Origin: Lichenostomus cassidix
Taxonomy: Eukaryota; Chordata; Aves; Passeriformes; Meliphagidae
DNA length: 64,000 bases
Direction: 5' to 3'
Assembly: GCA_008360975.2 (NCBI GenBank)
Contig: CM039211.1
Span: 24,856,558-24,920,557 of the forward strand
In this document: in pieces, positions 46,326 through 59,200 of the stretch
How positions within the stretch are numbered: position 1 is the first letter of the stretch
Layout: every line of letters begins with the position of its first letter
Program-made: the position numbers and the translations under genes
Notes under the pieces: model-generated
Databases searched by the model: none
What the model saw: the letters and a program-made list of their open reading frames with translations, nothing else
What the model was told of the DNA's origin: nothing

Positions 46326-49300
46326 ATCTTCACCTAAGACAGAAAATAATGCCTCATAACAGTCAGATGAGATGAGGAAATAATTTAGAGAGTATGTACA
46401 GTATCTCTGGAAGAAAGAGAAGATGCAAAGAGAAGGACTGTTTGCTTTCAGTTAACTCATGGAGGTTGAGTAATTCGTCATCTCTGTGACAATCTGAACT
46501 AGCTGAACTGTATATATACATTTTTACGTTGGGAGAGGAACATGTTGAAAAATTTCAGATGCAGCATTGATTAGTACATATTAATACTTTCATTTTTTAT
46601 TATTTTGAATTTTAACTCAACAACATAATGAATATAGAACTGCATGTATACACATATATATACACATTTATCTCTTTGGCCATGTAGCTGATGAAAATGT
46701 GGAAAGCATGTCTGTTCTTTTAAATACTGTATCTAATTGCCATCTCTGATTTAAACAGTTTCCTGGGCTTTTTCCATTCATGGATGTTACAAAGTCAAAG
46801 TTTCGTACACAGTTAGCCATTGCCCAAGTGTATGTGTACATTATAATTTCTGAGGAATATTATGAAATAGTCTAGTAATGAATGTCTGAAAATGTACCAA
46901 GATAGAATATAGTATTGGTTTTACCAGAGGAAAATGATAGATTTCATCTTTTTCATGTTTTTACAAGGGCTTTATATTTTGCTACATTTAAGTTCTACCA
47001 TGTACAATGAAACGCGGGACATACTTTCTGTTCTGTTGGGTATAATGTGTGGCTATCAAGCTGCCATGACTGCTTAGGGTAAACAGAGTTAGTCTGGTGC
47101 ATTTATAGGAGAGGATCTCTGGAGTCATACCCAAATTGCTCTTGCCAAGACGTGTGTCACAGTGTCCCAAGAGGTCACAATGAATATAGCAGCTTATGGC
47201 AGAAAACATTACCTGGCTGTAGATTTACTACCAGAAGCTGCAAACATTTTTTGTTTATACTAAGGCTTTTAAAGATATATTTCAGTTTTCTTCCTTCCCC
47301 CAGTTTTCTTGTTTCCTCTTTAATTAGAACCTTACCCATTCCTGCGTCTACAACAAACACACGCAGTACAATCCAAGAGAGATTATTCAATTTATGATCA
47401 TTTTGCAAGGCCTTTATTTGGCACTTTTCAATCAGGCAAAAGATCTGTTGTTTCAGAAGTCTGAGTGGATGCTACAGATTTGAGGCCCCATTTTAAATAA
47501 ATATTTCAATTTTTTCCATTTTCTTCTGTATCTGGAGTTCAGTGTGTAAAACTTGCAAAATGAGCCAAGTAGAATAGACCTGCTCCAGCTCTGAGTGAAG
47601 CAACAAAAATGTATTTGTCTTAATAGAGAATTAATTCTACCACAGTGCATGAAACTGATGAGATTTAAAAAAGGGTGCTGATGTGTCCCTTCCCAGTTTC
47701 ACTGAATAACCTTAAAAATTAAAGACAGAGAAGTTTCAGATGCCTGGGTGCAGCTAGTTACCTACCTGATGTGTGCTACAAGGGCATTAGCAAGGAGTTA
47801 GAGCAAAACACTCACCTTTTCTTTTGGCTTCAGTTGGAAATAACTCATATTTACTATTTCCATCCCCTCCCCACACATACTTGAACTTAGAAATGGAAGC
47901 TTGGAAATGGCAATGGAAATTTCATTGCCAAAGCCTAAATTACATTATGGCCAGGCTTAAATTCCCTTTATACTTAACCAATATGAAAACTGCTACTAAA
48001 TTTTCTTACCAAAATAATATTCTGAATTGAGGGAGTTTTATGAGATTAGTGAAAATCATCTGTGAGTTCAAGTATCTTGCTTTCAAAGGAAGCTTCCAAT
48101 AACTGCCACTCCTCCTCTTCTGTGAATGCTTTATTTATATATTCATTTTGCAAAGTATTCTACAACTAAGTTTCATAATACTTCTGTCAATAGGATGTAA
48201 TTTTGCTCATAGTATTTTGTCAACAAAAAGGCAACAGAATACAATCTTTTTGTCCACTGAACTAAACTGCAGAATCTTTTTGCATGTGCATATCAAATAG
48301 AGTATGTTTACTAACTGAAATTATGATTTCTTCTCCACTCTGAACAAACTTTGAATACTGAGAATATTAAATAAAGTCGAATACTATAAAAACACTATTG
48401 ACTTAGCACCTTTGCCCAAATGGGATCACTGCTGAGACATCCCTAACTCTGGCTCTATATCCTGGCAGGTGCATTTGGGAGACTCCCTCAGGGCAGTAAA
48501 TTTGCTCCTGAATATTCAACAGGTAATTGCTACAATTTTGGTTGGGTTTTTTTTCATATAAATATTTCCTGGGAATAAGAAGCTGGATGGGCTGATAATG
48601 ATTTTACCTATACTTTAAGTATTACTTCCCTGTTCATTCTTTTTGGGGTGTATCAGGGGTAAGGTACAGACTCCAAAAACCTGGACTTTCACTCCTCATG
48701 TCAGCTGTTGTGGAGAAAGTATCTGTCATAATGACTATTTTTTCCAAATATGGTTTAATATTTGGTGACATATTTTGAGTGTCTCTCTCTGTTGCCAATT
48801 TAATTCTTTCCTTATTGCTCTGTTGATAGCACTATGTTGCTCGTGGAGAACATGTGTACTGGAGCGACTACAAAGACAAAAATAATGCAAAATTGTTACT
48901 CCCTAGATTTATGAGGAGATGGAGATCTCTGGTTACAAGGGAAATTTTTCATCTCCGACACTCTGGCTGAATGGTGAGAACAGAATAAGTTTACAGTTAT
49001 TTGTGGAGAGGACTGGAGGTGAACATACAGTGTGACCTTGCACTTGGAGCTCAGGAGACCCAACTTTTCTTTCTAAATTTTTCAGTGTGACCTCATGACC
49101 TTATGTGGTTCCCTTTAGTGAGTCTTCACTTCATGGTGCTCTGTGAAGCACCTGGAGATCTGTGGAGAAATTGTTTCACCACATGTTGCTATCTTGCAAT
49201 CGGATAGTAGGCATGGCATATGAATCAACTTTCTAAAATGAGTATCAGTCTAGAGAAAAATTGATAAAATGTGTTTTGTTTGTTTGGTTGTTTTTTTTGT

Positions 49301-52300
49301 TACAGTACACAGAAGAGTGCCCATCAATAGTTCTGTACCTTTTTCTTTTCAACAAGCAGAAAGAACAATTACCAGGAAATGTCATCACACTGAGAAAATT
49401 GATGTTTTTTTGGAAAATGAATTATTGAGGTGATAGCTAAGTGTTTGGACATAATGGCTGATACTACATCAGTAAGAAAAAAGAACTTCCTTTAATATGG
49501 AAAATAAACTTCCTTTAAAGTGGATAAAAATAATATATTTTCAGTTGCTCTCCTTTTTGACAATTGCCTTCTCAGATGATACTTCTATTTTTGGCCCTGC
49601 ATGTATTTTTAAATTTATTTTCCCATTCTGCATGTAAGTTTAATACATACAATTTCTTTTCATGTTACATTCATGAAGGGTACATATGCTGCCCCATTCA
49701 ATTTCTTCATGAAATCAGTGGAGTGATCAGAAAAAGTAGCATGAAGTTGTTCTATACCAAAAAATGCCCTTGACATTCTCATCACTCAAGCAAAAAAGCA
49801 GCTCACAAATTCTTCATTGGACAACTGTTGTTCACCTATTGTCAAGTTGTCTGTGCTGTCAGTATCTTTTCTCCAGCATTTGGTCAGTTAAGATAATGTG
49901 CTCCTATACTGTAAGAGATCCTATATTTTCTAGTATAGGTAACAGCTAGAAGTTTTTACAAGATTGTAAAGCATGTTTTGCCTCCATGACTTCTTGAAAT
50001 TTACTGTAAAGAATAAAAATTGGCAAAACCCTAAACTACATAAAGCAACTTTAAATTTTGTCTGTTTTAACTTCCTGTTTTCTAACTTATGTGTGGTAAT
50101 TATACATTAACATATCTATATTTATATACACACAGATGTGGAGAATTCCACTGACTTGTGAACATCTTAAGCTGTGTTTCTCCCTTCATAAAGGAAGAAA
50201 ACCAGCCATGCCTCTTCACTCTTCTGATGTTTTTGTACTACAGAAGCTTCACAACTTCCAAACACAAATTTCTTTCTCTCTTGCACTCTATTTTTTCTCT
50301 TCACTGCTCTGCAGTATTTGAGGACAAGGCTCTTTGGTTTTTTGGCACAAAGTTTTTACTTGGATATCTGCAAAAACAGTGCTTTTATTCCGCAGCATGA
50401 CCATTATAGGGCCATAAAATTCCATAACTATGTGTGTGTTTGTGTTTACACATCTGGGCTGAGGGGCATGTGAGGGATGCTCTGAAATGAAATGGTATCC
50501 AAGACTGAAAGCATAAGATATAGATTAAATATTCAGGGCATGTGTCAAAATCAAAGACTGAAGTTTGGTAACGCTGCACATACATTTAATATTCTTTGTG
50601 ACATAGCACTTATAAAAATATTATGACAGAATTGAAAACATTTTGACAAGGAAGAAAGCTATTTAAAATAAAAGAGACAACCTGATTAAAGAAAAAAAAA
50701 TATAAGATGGCCATCTTGAAAAGCTCTGGGAAGGGCTGTGGTTTTCTTGCATTGCTTTTGTTTTCAGTGAAGTGAGCGAGTTGCAGAGATGTTCAGAAAT
50801 ATTTACTCTAATGAAATATCATTCCACTGGTGAAAGTACCAGAAATCAAGTCTGGAATTAAAAGAGGTGAATAGAGGAGAAGGATTTTGTCTTGAACAGC
50901 TGACTGGGAAGAGGATATGAGCTGGGATGTCTGATTCCTGTCAGCAAGGCTAACTTTCAGATTTGCCTGTAAGGAAAACATGAGCATCTCATTTAATTGG
51001 CTTCTGAAAAATTAATATCTGTTCCCTTTTTCAGGCATCTCACAAGGAATTACTTACAAATTTTAGGAATAATCTGAGGATATTCTGTTGTTTTTCATTT
51101 CTCTCTGTAATCTTGTTTCTGATCATGTAATTACAAATCTTGTCTTATTTGCTAGAACAAGTATGCACTGTTTCCATTTTTCAAGTCTGATATTAAGTGT
51201 AAGTTCAGGTTGAAATTAAAACACTAGAAGGATTCTGCCTGTATTTGTTACATTCAAAGGAAAAAAAAGTCGTGTGCAGGCAACTCTTGATGGGAAACAC
51301 TAGGAGGTCATGGAATGAAGGAAAATTTAGCAGCTTGCTGAAATATTTTCTACATTAGTTAGTTTGACAGGTTTTTCTGGGTGTGTGTGAATGTGGTTTT
51401 TTTTTTCTTCTTTCTTGTTATTTTGTTTTTTGTTTTGGTTTGGCTTTGTTTGTGGTATTTTTGGTTGTACAGGGTTGGATTTCTTTGGGAAAGAGCGCTA
51501 AGAAGTGTTCCTTGTGCTTACAGGTCCCTGATGTATGTACCTACCAAAGAGTCTTACAAATCAAAGCATGGAAAACTGGAAGAATTCCCAGCCCAGCCAT
51601 TTACTTGGTGACATTGTGATTCAAGAGACTGTCGTCTGGAATTTGCATTATGTTTTAGATAATTTAAAAGATATAAAATTTGCTCTAAGAAAACATCATC
51701 ATGATGTGTCTGGAGATAATTTCTGCTTCAGTCAACCCAAAAGTTCATGATTTATTTTGTGATGAGTACTTCATCCTGTCTGGAACAGATGAGTAAGCAG
51801 GGCAGAAGTAACAAATCCTCCTTAATCGGAGAAATTTAATACTCCTCTTACAGCTCATTGAGGACATGCTCTTTTCACCCAGTGTTAGTACCACTGTTAT
51901 GTCTTCTCTCCAGCTCTCCTGCCCTGCTTCTGCTTACCTTGAGCAGTTTTACATTCTGGTGAATTCCTCTGCTCCATAACAATATACCATTTATGGTTTT
52001 AATTTCACAGTCTGCCTAGGCTGTTGCTGCTTTGCAGTTTTTGCAGTCTTATTACTCTGTGGTAGCCCTGTTCTTACTTACATTTATTCAGATGCATTTT
52101 CTCTACTTTTTCATTGAAGCTTTCTCTGATCTTCCCTCTTTCCCCCCCTACTTTAGCTGTAGATGCATTAATTTGTGTCATTTTGTGCATTGGAACATGC
52201 AAATCAAAAGCATTTTACAGAGATGCTTCAAAAAATTTCAGTATGAATATAAGCATGAACTGTAATTTAATATATGTTTGTACATAGGCACATATTAAAG

Positions 52301-53261
52301 TAATTTCAATACATTAACATGTAAAATGAAAACTCCAGTGCAACCTTAAATGTAGTGTTGCTCTCTTGCCATAAGACTATAATATACATGTATCCAGATA
52401 GCTAATGATATAGTTGAAGCTGATGTTGACAGTTACTAGTACATTAAATTTTTTTAGTTGTTGTCAAAACTGCTGTATATATTTGATCCTGTCCTTACTG
52501 AGTCTGATAAATGTTCCTCCAAAAACTGAAAGCTACATCTGTCACAGTACCAGGTATTCTCTTTTCCCTCTCCACTTGCAATTTTGCTTAAATAGTGTCT
52601 CATTTCCATTTCTAATTTAATTAATTTTAGCTCATTGTGACAGTATCTGTACTTGACAGATTTGTCACAATATTTGCCCTATTTCTATCAACTGCCAGAT
52701 TCCTTTCCTTTTTCAGGTTCTCCTCCTCTCACTTGTCCCAGAAACAGCTAGTCACCATTTTTATATTATCAGAACATAATGGTTTGAAGTAAGATTTGTC
52801 TTATTCATTGGCACTGGTCTTAGAATGAATTTCTTTTAAGAACAATTTCATAGCAGAAGGCATATAGATATTTTTCAGAACATCAATCCTTGTCTTACTA
52901 TTTTACCTCTTAGTTTAGTTGGAATTTTGATTTGTTTAGGCTGCCTTTACAATGGATTTTAAAAATAGTTAAAATAATAATAAAGACCCAAACAATAAAA
53001 TAAACACTATGTTCCAGTTGTTTATTACATATTTGCCATCAAAGCTACCAAGAGTATCATTCAGACACGTGAAGCACTAAATGACCAGAATTATACTTAC
53101 TGTGTAGCAGCAGTTCTTTTCTGCTCTCCTGAAACTTGAAATGCTCTGTCAGCTCTTTACTATGTCTGTCTGGTTTCTATCTTATTTTTTATCTTATTTC
53201 CAGGATGTATTTTAGTCCAATTTAAATACTTAGCTTTTATTTCTCTTTGATCTTTTTGTCT
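46326..53261. other. Mostly unique AT-rich DNA, no supported gene
   Basis: About 6.9 kb with no recognised transposon apart from low-complexity patches: TA/CA words at 46644-46668, a T/G patch at 49274-49301 and the T/G tract at 51394-51469. Open frames are at most 82 codons and have no recognised domains. Confidence 0.5.
51394..51469. repeat. T/G-rich low-complexity tract
   Basis: About 76 bases dominated by T runs split by G and GG, with a short cttctttcttg inset near its start. Like 668-810. Confidence 0.75.
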
Positions 53262-53870
53262 CCAGTGCCTTCCACTGGCCCTCCTCCAAAGCTCCCCATC
53301 TCTCTTGTACTGAGGACCCCAGAACAGGACACAGGGTTCCAGATGAGGCCTCACCAGGGCTGACTAGAGGGACAGGATCACCTCCCTTGACCTGCTGGCA
53401 ATGCTCTTCCAAATGCATTCCAGAATGTCACTGGCCTTCTTGGTCACCAGGGCACTGCTGGCTCATGGAGAGCTTGTTGTCCACCAGGACTCCCAGGTCC
53501 ATCTCTCCACAGAGCTGCTTTCCAGCAGGTCATCCCCAGCCTGTGCTGGTGCCTGGAGTTGTTCCTTCCCAGCTGCAGGACCTGCATTTGCCTCTGCTGA
53601 ATTTCAGGAGGTTCCTCTCTGCCCATCTCTCCAGCCTGTCGAGGTCCTTCTGAAGGGCTGCTCAGCCCTCTGGGGCATTGGCCACTCCTCCCAGCTTTGT
53701 GCTGTCAGTGACATTGCTGAGGAGGCCTCTGCCCCTTCATCCAAGTCATTGAGGAGTAAGGTAAACAAGACTGGGCCCACTATTGAACCTTGGGAGACAC
53801 CACTCAGAACAGGCCTCCAACGTGACCCTGGGCCACTGATTATAACCTCTGGATTCTGTTGTTCATCTTG
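53262..53870 (-). mobile_element. CR1 LINE fragment of a different subfamily, RT and C-terminal region
   Basis: A 609-bp block, GC-rich relative to its flanks. On the minus strand it holds CR1 RT-end coding: near 53670-53760 NDLDEGAEASSAMSLTAQSW (the segment around and after the active-site region, with TKLGG changed). Then come DLDRLERWAERNLLKFSRGK, LQLGRNNSRHQHRLG and the MRPHLEPCVLFWGPQYKRD motif (53160-53354 frame, start near 53352). The wording differs from the copies at 10860 and 34588, indicating another CR1 subfamily. Both ends are truncated and no 3' tip is present. Plus-strand frames here (88 and 164 codons) are antisense shadows. Confidence 0.9.
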
Positions 53871-55878
53871 CTCAGATCTTTTGTCACTTAGATGATGAGC
53901 TGTGCAGCTGTGTGGTCTATTGTTCGTGGGAAGTCAGTATGGTTTTTCATTTGTGCTCAGCTTTCCCTCGATTATAATAGAATATTATCAAGGTAGGTGT
54001 ATTTACTTATTTTTTAAAGGTTGTTTTAAAACATATGGCCTAAAACGAATGTTGCAAAAATGAAACATCACTCTTCCACTCTCAGTTAAAAGATCTTACA
54101 AGAGATCTGACAAAATGGGTAACTGAATGTCAAACATGAACAGATTGCTATCAAGAAAAAGGAAATAAACACCTTCTTTTAGTGTAAGGTTGCAAGGCAC
54201 CAACTAGATAAAAGAATAAGAATAAAGAATGTCAATAGGAAACATCTTATTTCTACTTATTTATGTCATGGGTAGGTATTACTGGGCTGAAACAGCTCAA
54301 ACGTGAATGGATTGTGGAGGTGAAAAGCATGATAAGGACATGGACTATGTGTTTTATTAGTGGTGTATATAGGAGCTACTTCTCTCTTCAGGCTACTATT
54401 TTCCATGTCCATAGGGAAATATTCCCAAACACTCATTAGGAGGCTGGTTTTTTGACTTCTGAGTTTTGAAATATCTTGTAGTCTCAATGAGGTTTTATAC
54501 AATCCAGGGTTTTGTCTACCTTTCATTGTTTTGTCATTTTTTCTTAGCATATCTGTGGTTCCTAAATGAATACTATCAGACAAAATACTCAGAGGAGAAT
54601 TAGAAACATAATGGATCAGACCTTAAAATGAGGTAATGCAATACTGCCAGAATAGGCTAGCAATTAAAACTGGTTATCAATTGAGATTTGCTTTGGAGTC
54701 CTAAATATGCATATTATACACATACCATATCAGTGGTAGTGTAAGAAGTCACCATGTACCTATAAAGTGTTTTTTTCTCTCTCAAGAGACAGGACCACCT
54801 TAGCAGGACTAACTTGACCAAGAAAGGAGGCTTGATAGGAAAGCTAATTAGATAAGTTCTTCTACTTTTAAAAAATGCACCTGTAGATGGTGATTCTACA
54901 TCTCTTACAGACTTTATAGTACTGAATTCTTGCCCCATGTTAATGTATGAATGTGACTTGCTGCCCCTTCCCCAACTTTCAACATATGAAAGTAATTTGT
55001 TGTCATCAGATGTAACTTATTTCTTTCTATGAGTGTGTGCTGCTACACCTCCTTATTCCTTGTCAGATAAGTAAAGAGTAATTTTAAAATGCAATTAGCC
55101 AAGAAGATTTGACAGAAGCTTTAATGCTCATTATTATATAGGAACTAATATTTGCAATCACACTAACTAAATATGTGTGGTTTAGATTTATGAGATAACC
55201 AGCCAGTGTAGTTTCAGATGTTAGCCTCTTTAGGATCAGAAGTATCAGCTCATGAATTCAGTGTGTTGTGCCCCAGAAGTTAGGAGCCTTTGAAAATAGG
55301 TACTTCAGATTTAAACAGATGATGAATAAAAATGTTAGCAGCATTATTTTTGTCCTTCATTCTTGAGTAACATAAGGTTACACATTAAATGAAGAACATT
55401 TGGAATACAGATACTTCAGCAGTCAGAATTTGAGGATAATTTTATAGTCCTCAGAATAAAGTTGAGAGACCTGACAGTACAGGTTAGATGTTAAGAGTCA
55501 CCTCTTAGTTTAGTTTCTAAAGGCACTTGTTTTCCTAGTCAGATCCTAATTTTGTCAGACCCTTAGAGAGGTACAAGCAGCAAGTTCTTGACCTTGCTCA
55601 GAACATTTTCACAAGCTGCAGGGACTTCCCTGATAAAAGGAGTTTATTTTGAAGGTTATTTGTGATTGGTTTGGATCAACACTTCAATTTTAAATATGTG
55701 CACCTGATGAAATACAAGATGTACAAGAACTATTTCTATCTCTAAACTGTAAAATATATGTGGATTTAACCATAGTATCACAGAATGCCTCTATTATGCT
55801 ACATCTGTTGCATTTGGTTTTATTTCTGCTCTTGCATTTGAAAATGTAATAAACAGACAAAGGTGTAGGATTTAATCC
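53871..55878. other. AT-rich non-coding DNA, no gene seen
   Basis: No recognised transposon. A 105-codon minus frame at 54266-54583 has no recognised domain and ordinary composition. Confidence 0.45.
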
Positions 55879-55998
55879 TGTGGGATTTGGTTATGAGGAT
55901 GGGAGGGAGATGAGAGATCTCTGAAATCAGGTTTTAGAGCATGGGGGTAGGAGACCTGCCAGGGGCTGCCAGACACAGCTCAAAGCAGGTCAGAGAAG

Positions 55999-56042
<44 letters not shown>

Positions 56043-56135
56043 GAGCCAAGAGAGCGAGCTGCCATTTACAATACAATAAATCATCCTCTGTGTTGAATAT
56101 TCTAATTCTCATTAACCACTCTAGAACAAGCTACA
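55879..56135 (+). mobile_element. Probable LTR fragment with (AG)n and a poly(A) signal
   Basis: Starts TGTGGGATTTGG and continues through a G-rich stretch (gagacctgccaggggctgcc), an (AG)n run and then aatacaataaatcatcc, which contains AATAAA. This order (G-rich U3, purine run, AATAAA) matches songbird ERV LTRs of the kind also seen at 9906-10854. A candidate end at ...gctaca (56135) would give 5-bp flanks AATCC (55874-55878) and AATCT (56136-56140), one mismatch. At 257 bp it is short for an LTR and the right limit is uncertain; it may extend to about 56330. Confidence 0.5.
56001..56037. repeat. (AG)n dinucleotide repeat
   Basis: About eighteen uninterrupted AG units inside the probable LTR fragment. 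Confidence 0.95.
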
Positions 56136-56219
56136 AATCTTACAACATTTACATAGAACCTATAAGAATCATTGCATTACCATACGGCGTTATATTTTAA
56201 ACCTAAAAACTGCTTTTTG

Positions 56220-56244
56220 GACCCTCTGCCAAGTTGGCAGGGTC
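56220..56244. other. Short hairpin
   Basis: gaccc-tc-tgcca-agt-tggca-gggtc: a ten-pair stem with a two-base bulge and a three-base loop, just after the probable LTR. It might be a transcribed structure of the same element; no function is claimed. Confidence 0.5.
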
Positions 56245-59200
56245 TGCTCTGACCCTTGGACCTGCCTGGAGGCAGAAGGTATTGTTTCATCAAGAAGGGG
56301 GATTACCTTCAGTCGGCCATACCATTGTTTTCTTGTTATTCTTTAACTCAAAACTAGTCTTCATCTCAGTCTTGCTTGTATTTTCCATATTCTAATCATT
56401 TTTTGCCAGGTAATCATATATATAAGGCTTTCGTATTTCATCTTTCCAACAGAAAGGATGCTTTAATAAAACTAAGAACAAATTGCAGGTTATATTTTTA
56501 AGCTACCTGTTTGTATATATTCAAGAAACTCTGACAAGGGCTGAATTTGAAGACTACTCTAGAATGGAAAGGACTTTGTACCCCATGAATATATAGCAGC
56601 AGTTAAAACAAGGATATATTCTCTGGGAGGTCAAATGATTCAATGGGTCATTGTCCTGGTGGCCAAGTGTATATGTGTGGTCACTTTGCTTGTGCCCTGT
56701 CAACAGCCATAATCATCCTGTCAATAAGAACAGCTAAAACCGAAAACAATGTCTGAAAATACCAGCACTACCTCTCTGACTTTTACCCATGAGTTTTCCA
56801 AAGATTTCCCACTGTCTAATAAAATACACCAACAGCGGAACTCTGACCATAATCTGTTACACGAAGCATTTTGCAGGCTCTCCATCTAAACTACATATCA
56901 TCTGGGACCTGAGCACCAGTCAGAGAGGGAGAAGGATGTGTGAGCAAGCATAGTGCCAAGGGAAGACTGGGGCATGAATGGAGGCTGCCAAAAGATCTCT
57001 GCATGGTCAATAGGCATAAAGCATTATTAGTGAAGAACAAAGTTCCAATTTGGAATGCCTAGTGTGATGCCCAATTTCACACTCTGATGTTATGCAGACA
57101 GTCCAAAGCTCGTGTATATGGATGTATCTAGATGTGTAAAATTCTGTGCAAGGTCGTGGTAATTTTCAGTGTTTTGATGCATCTCTGTTCTCCATAACAC
57201 TGATATGTCAGTAACTATCAATCAACTTTTCTTAGGAATACAGGTTATGATAATAATAATTACTACTCATTAATTTTTCTAATAATTATTATTTTTTTAT
57301 TTTTCTTAAGGAAAATCAATATCAGGAAATGGAAATAATGCAGGTTTTCTTTATATCAACCTATTTGTCAGAGCATGGCAGCCAACTTGTGTATATGTCA
57401 CTGACATGTATGGAATAAGGTGTACAACCCTGTGATATCGTGGTTCATAGATATTTGTGAAAAGTACTAGTGAGTGAGTTAATATGGAAGAAATAGGCAT
57501 TACACTGTATTTTCCTCAAGAATACATATTTTGGCCCTTCCAAAAAAAAAAAAAAGAATCATATTCCCAATCTCCTTGCTCTTTTTTAATTTCTCTGCAG
57601 TAGTTCTGTCAGCTCTTCAGGGGGTTAATAAAGAGGAGTAGTCATTTTATGCTTTTCTTACAACCCTAAAATTAATCCACTTTCAATCAATCAATCAGTG
57701 GTCATAATTTTAGGCTGACTGTTCTCATTGTAATGGAAAGAGTCTCATTTAATTTGATTGATAAACTAAAAAACTTTGATAAAATATGGTCTGCTTTTAT
57801 TAATCTTTCAACTTAATAATGAGCTGTCTGCTTTTTTCTCTCTGTTCACTCACCCTTTCCTTACTTCAGCTCTCTTTGATATATACTACATTGTAATATA
57901 ACTGTAGCTGAGCACTGGGTTTTTTCAATTCTGTGGTGATTTTTTTCCTGGTATGCCTGATAATTTTTATTTACTTTTTTAAAAATGTATTTTATGTATG
58001 GTCTTTTACTACCTTTTGGCTTAGCCAAGCAAAAATCTACTATAGATGCAAAAATTATTGCAGAGAAATAGATAATTGATTTACCTGCAGTGGTATTATC
58101 TCCTTGGCAGTGCCAGAAATACCAGAGGGTTGCTTGAGAAACACCTTTTCCTGCCACATCCTTTGAAACACAGGTATTACGCTTTCTGTAACAAAATAAC
58201 CTGTCTGCACTTTAAGAAATATTTTCCAGTATTTTGTTGTTTTTGTAGTATGTGCAGATGTATAATTATTTATGTTTAACTCTCCTAAGCCTTTGGTCTC
58301 AATATTTTGAGAGAATTAAAAAGCTACTCTATCACTGTGTTCAAAATGTAGACTCTCCTTTTATACTCATTTTTTATTTTTCTTTTTTTTTTAATATTAG
58401 AAATCAAGAGGTGGTAAATATAATAATCTGATTATCTTCTTTCTACCAAATTTTTGGCTTTCTAAGTTTTTGACCTCAGAAGGTCAATAAGAAATTTCCA
58501 GAAGTTTCCAGTGAAAAGTGCTGCAAAATATAAGGAAAATAGAGGATGAAGTGAGAGCTAATGTGAGGTGGCAGGTGGTGGTTCTGCCCAGAGTACAAAC
58601 AGGTCTGAAAGGGAGATGTGCGATTAATGTTATGTTATGTTATTGCTTAACATGAATATTAAAAAAAAAAAATTAAGGGGAAAAGAAGAAAATCAAAATA
58701 AGCTTTCAAGAGATGCTTGTTACAAATTGAGGTCTACTGCCTACAACAAGAAAAAGGTGGGTCCTGTACTCAAATCAAGGGACTTTGGGTCATCCTCTGT
58801 TAAAAATTCTTGACTTAGGGAAAGAAGAGTGACTTTAGAGCTGTCTTTGATCTTTGTGAGATAATAAAGCATTCATTTTTGGACATTAGAGTAAAACTTT
58901 CAAATTAAAAACATACCCATTATTTTTAATCCACCTTCCTGTGAACTAATGCATAGTGGTCAACATTGAAGGTAGGTAATGAGGATAGAAGACCAGCTTT
59001 TTTGGCTGGATGTGATTCTGAATTTTTGTCACACTCTGCTAATTTCAATGTATCTTTCTTCTGAATATTTTTTCTGTTCTGAAAAATGGTTCACCCTCAA
59101 TATTGGTATAATTTTTCCAAGGGACAGACTTTTTGAAACGGAATTCTCTAAAATATTTTGTTAGTAGAAATTAAAAGTTAATGAATGTAAAATGTTACTC

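Noticed and set aside
53387..53895. Plus frames of 88 and 164 codons with many Ser, Pro and Cys residues
   Set aside because: Antisense to recognisable CR1 ORF2 coding on the minus strand.
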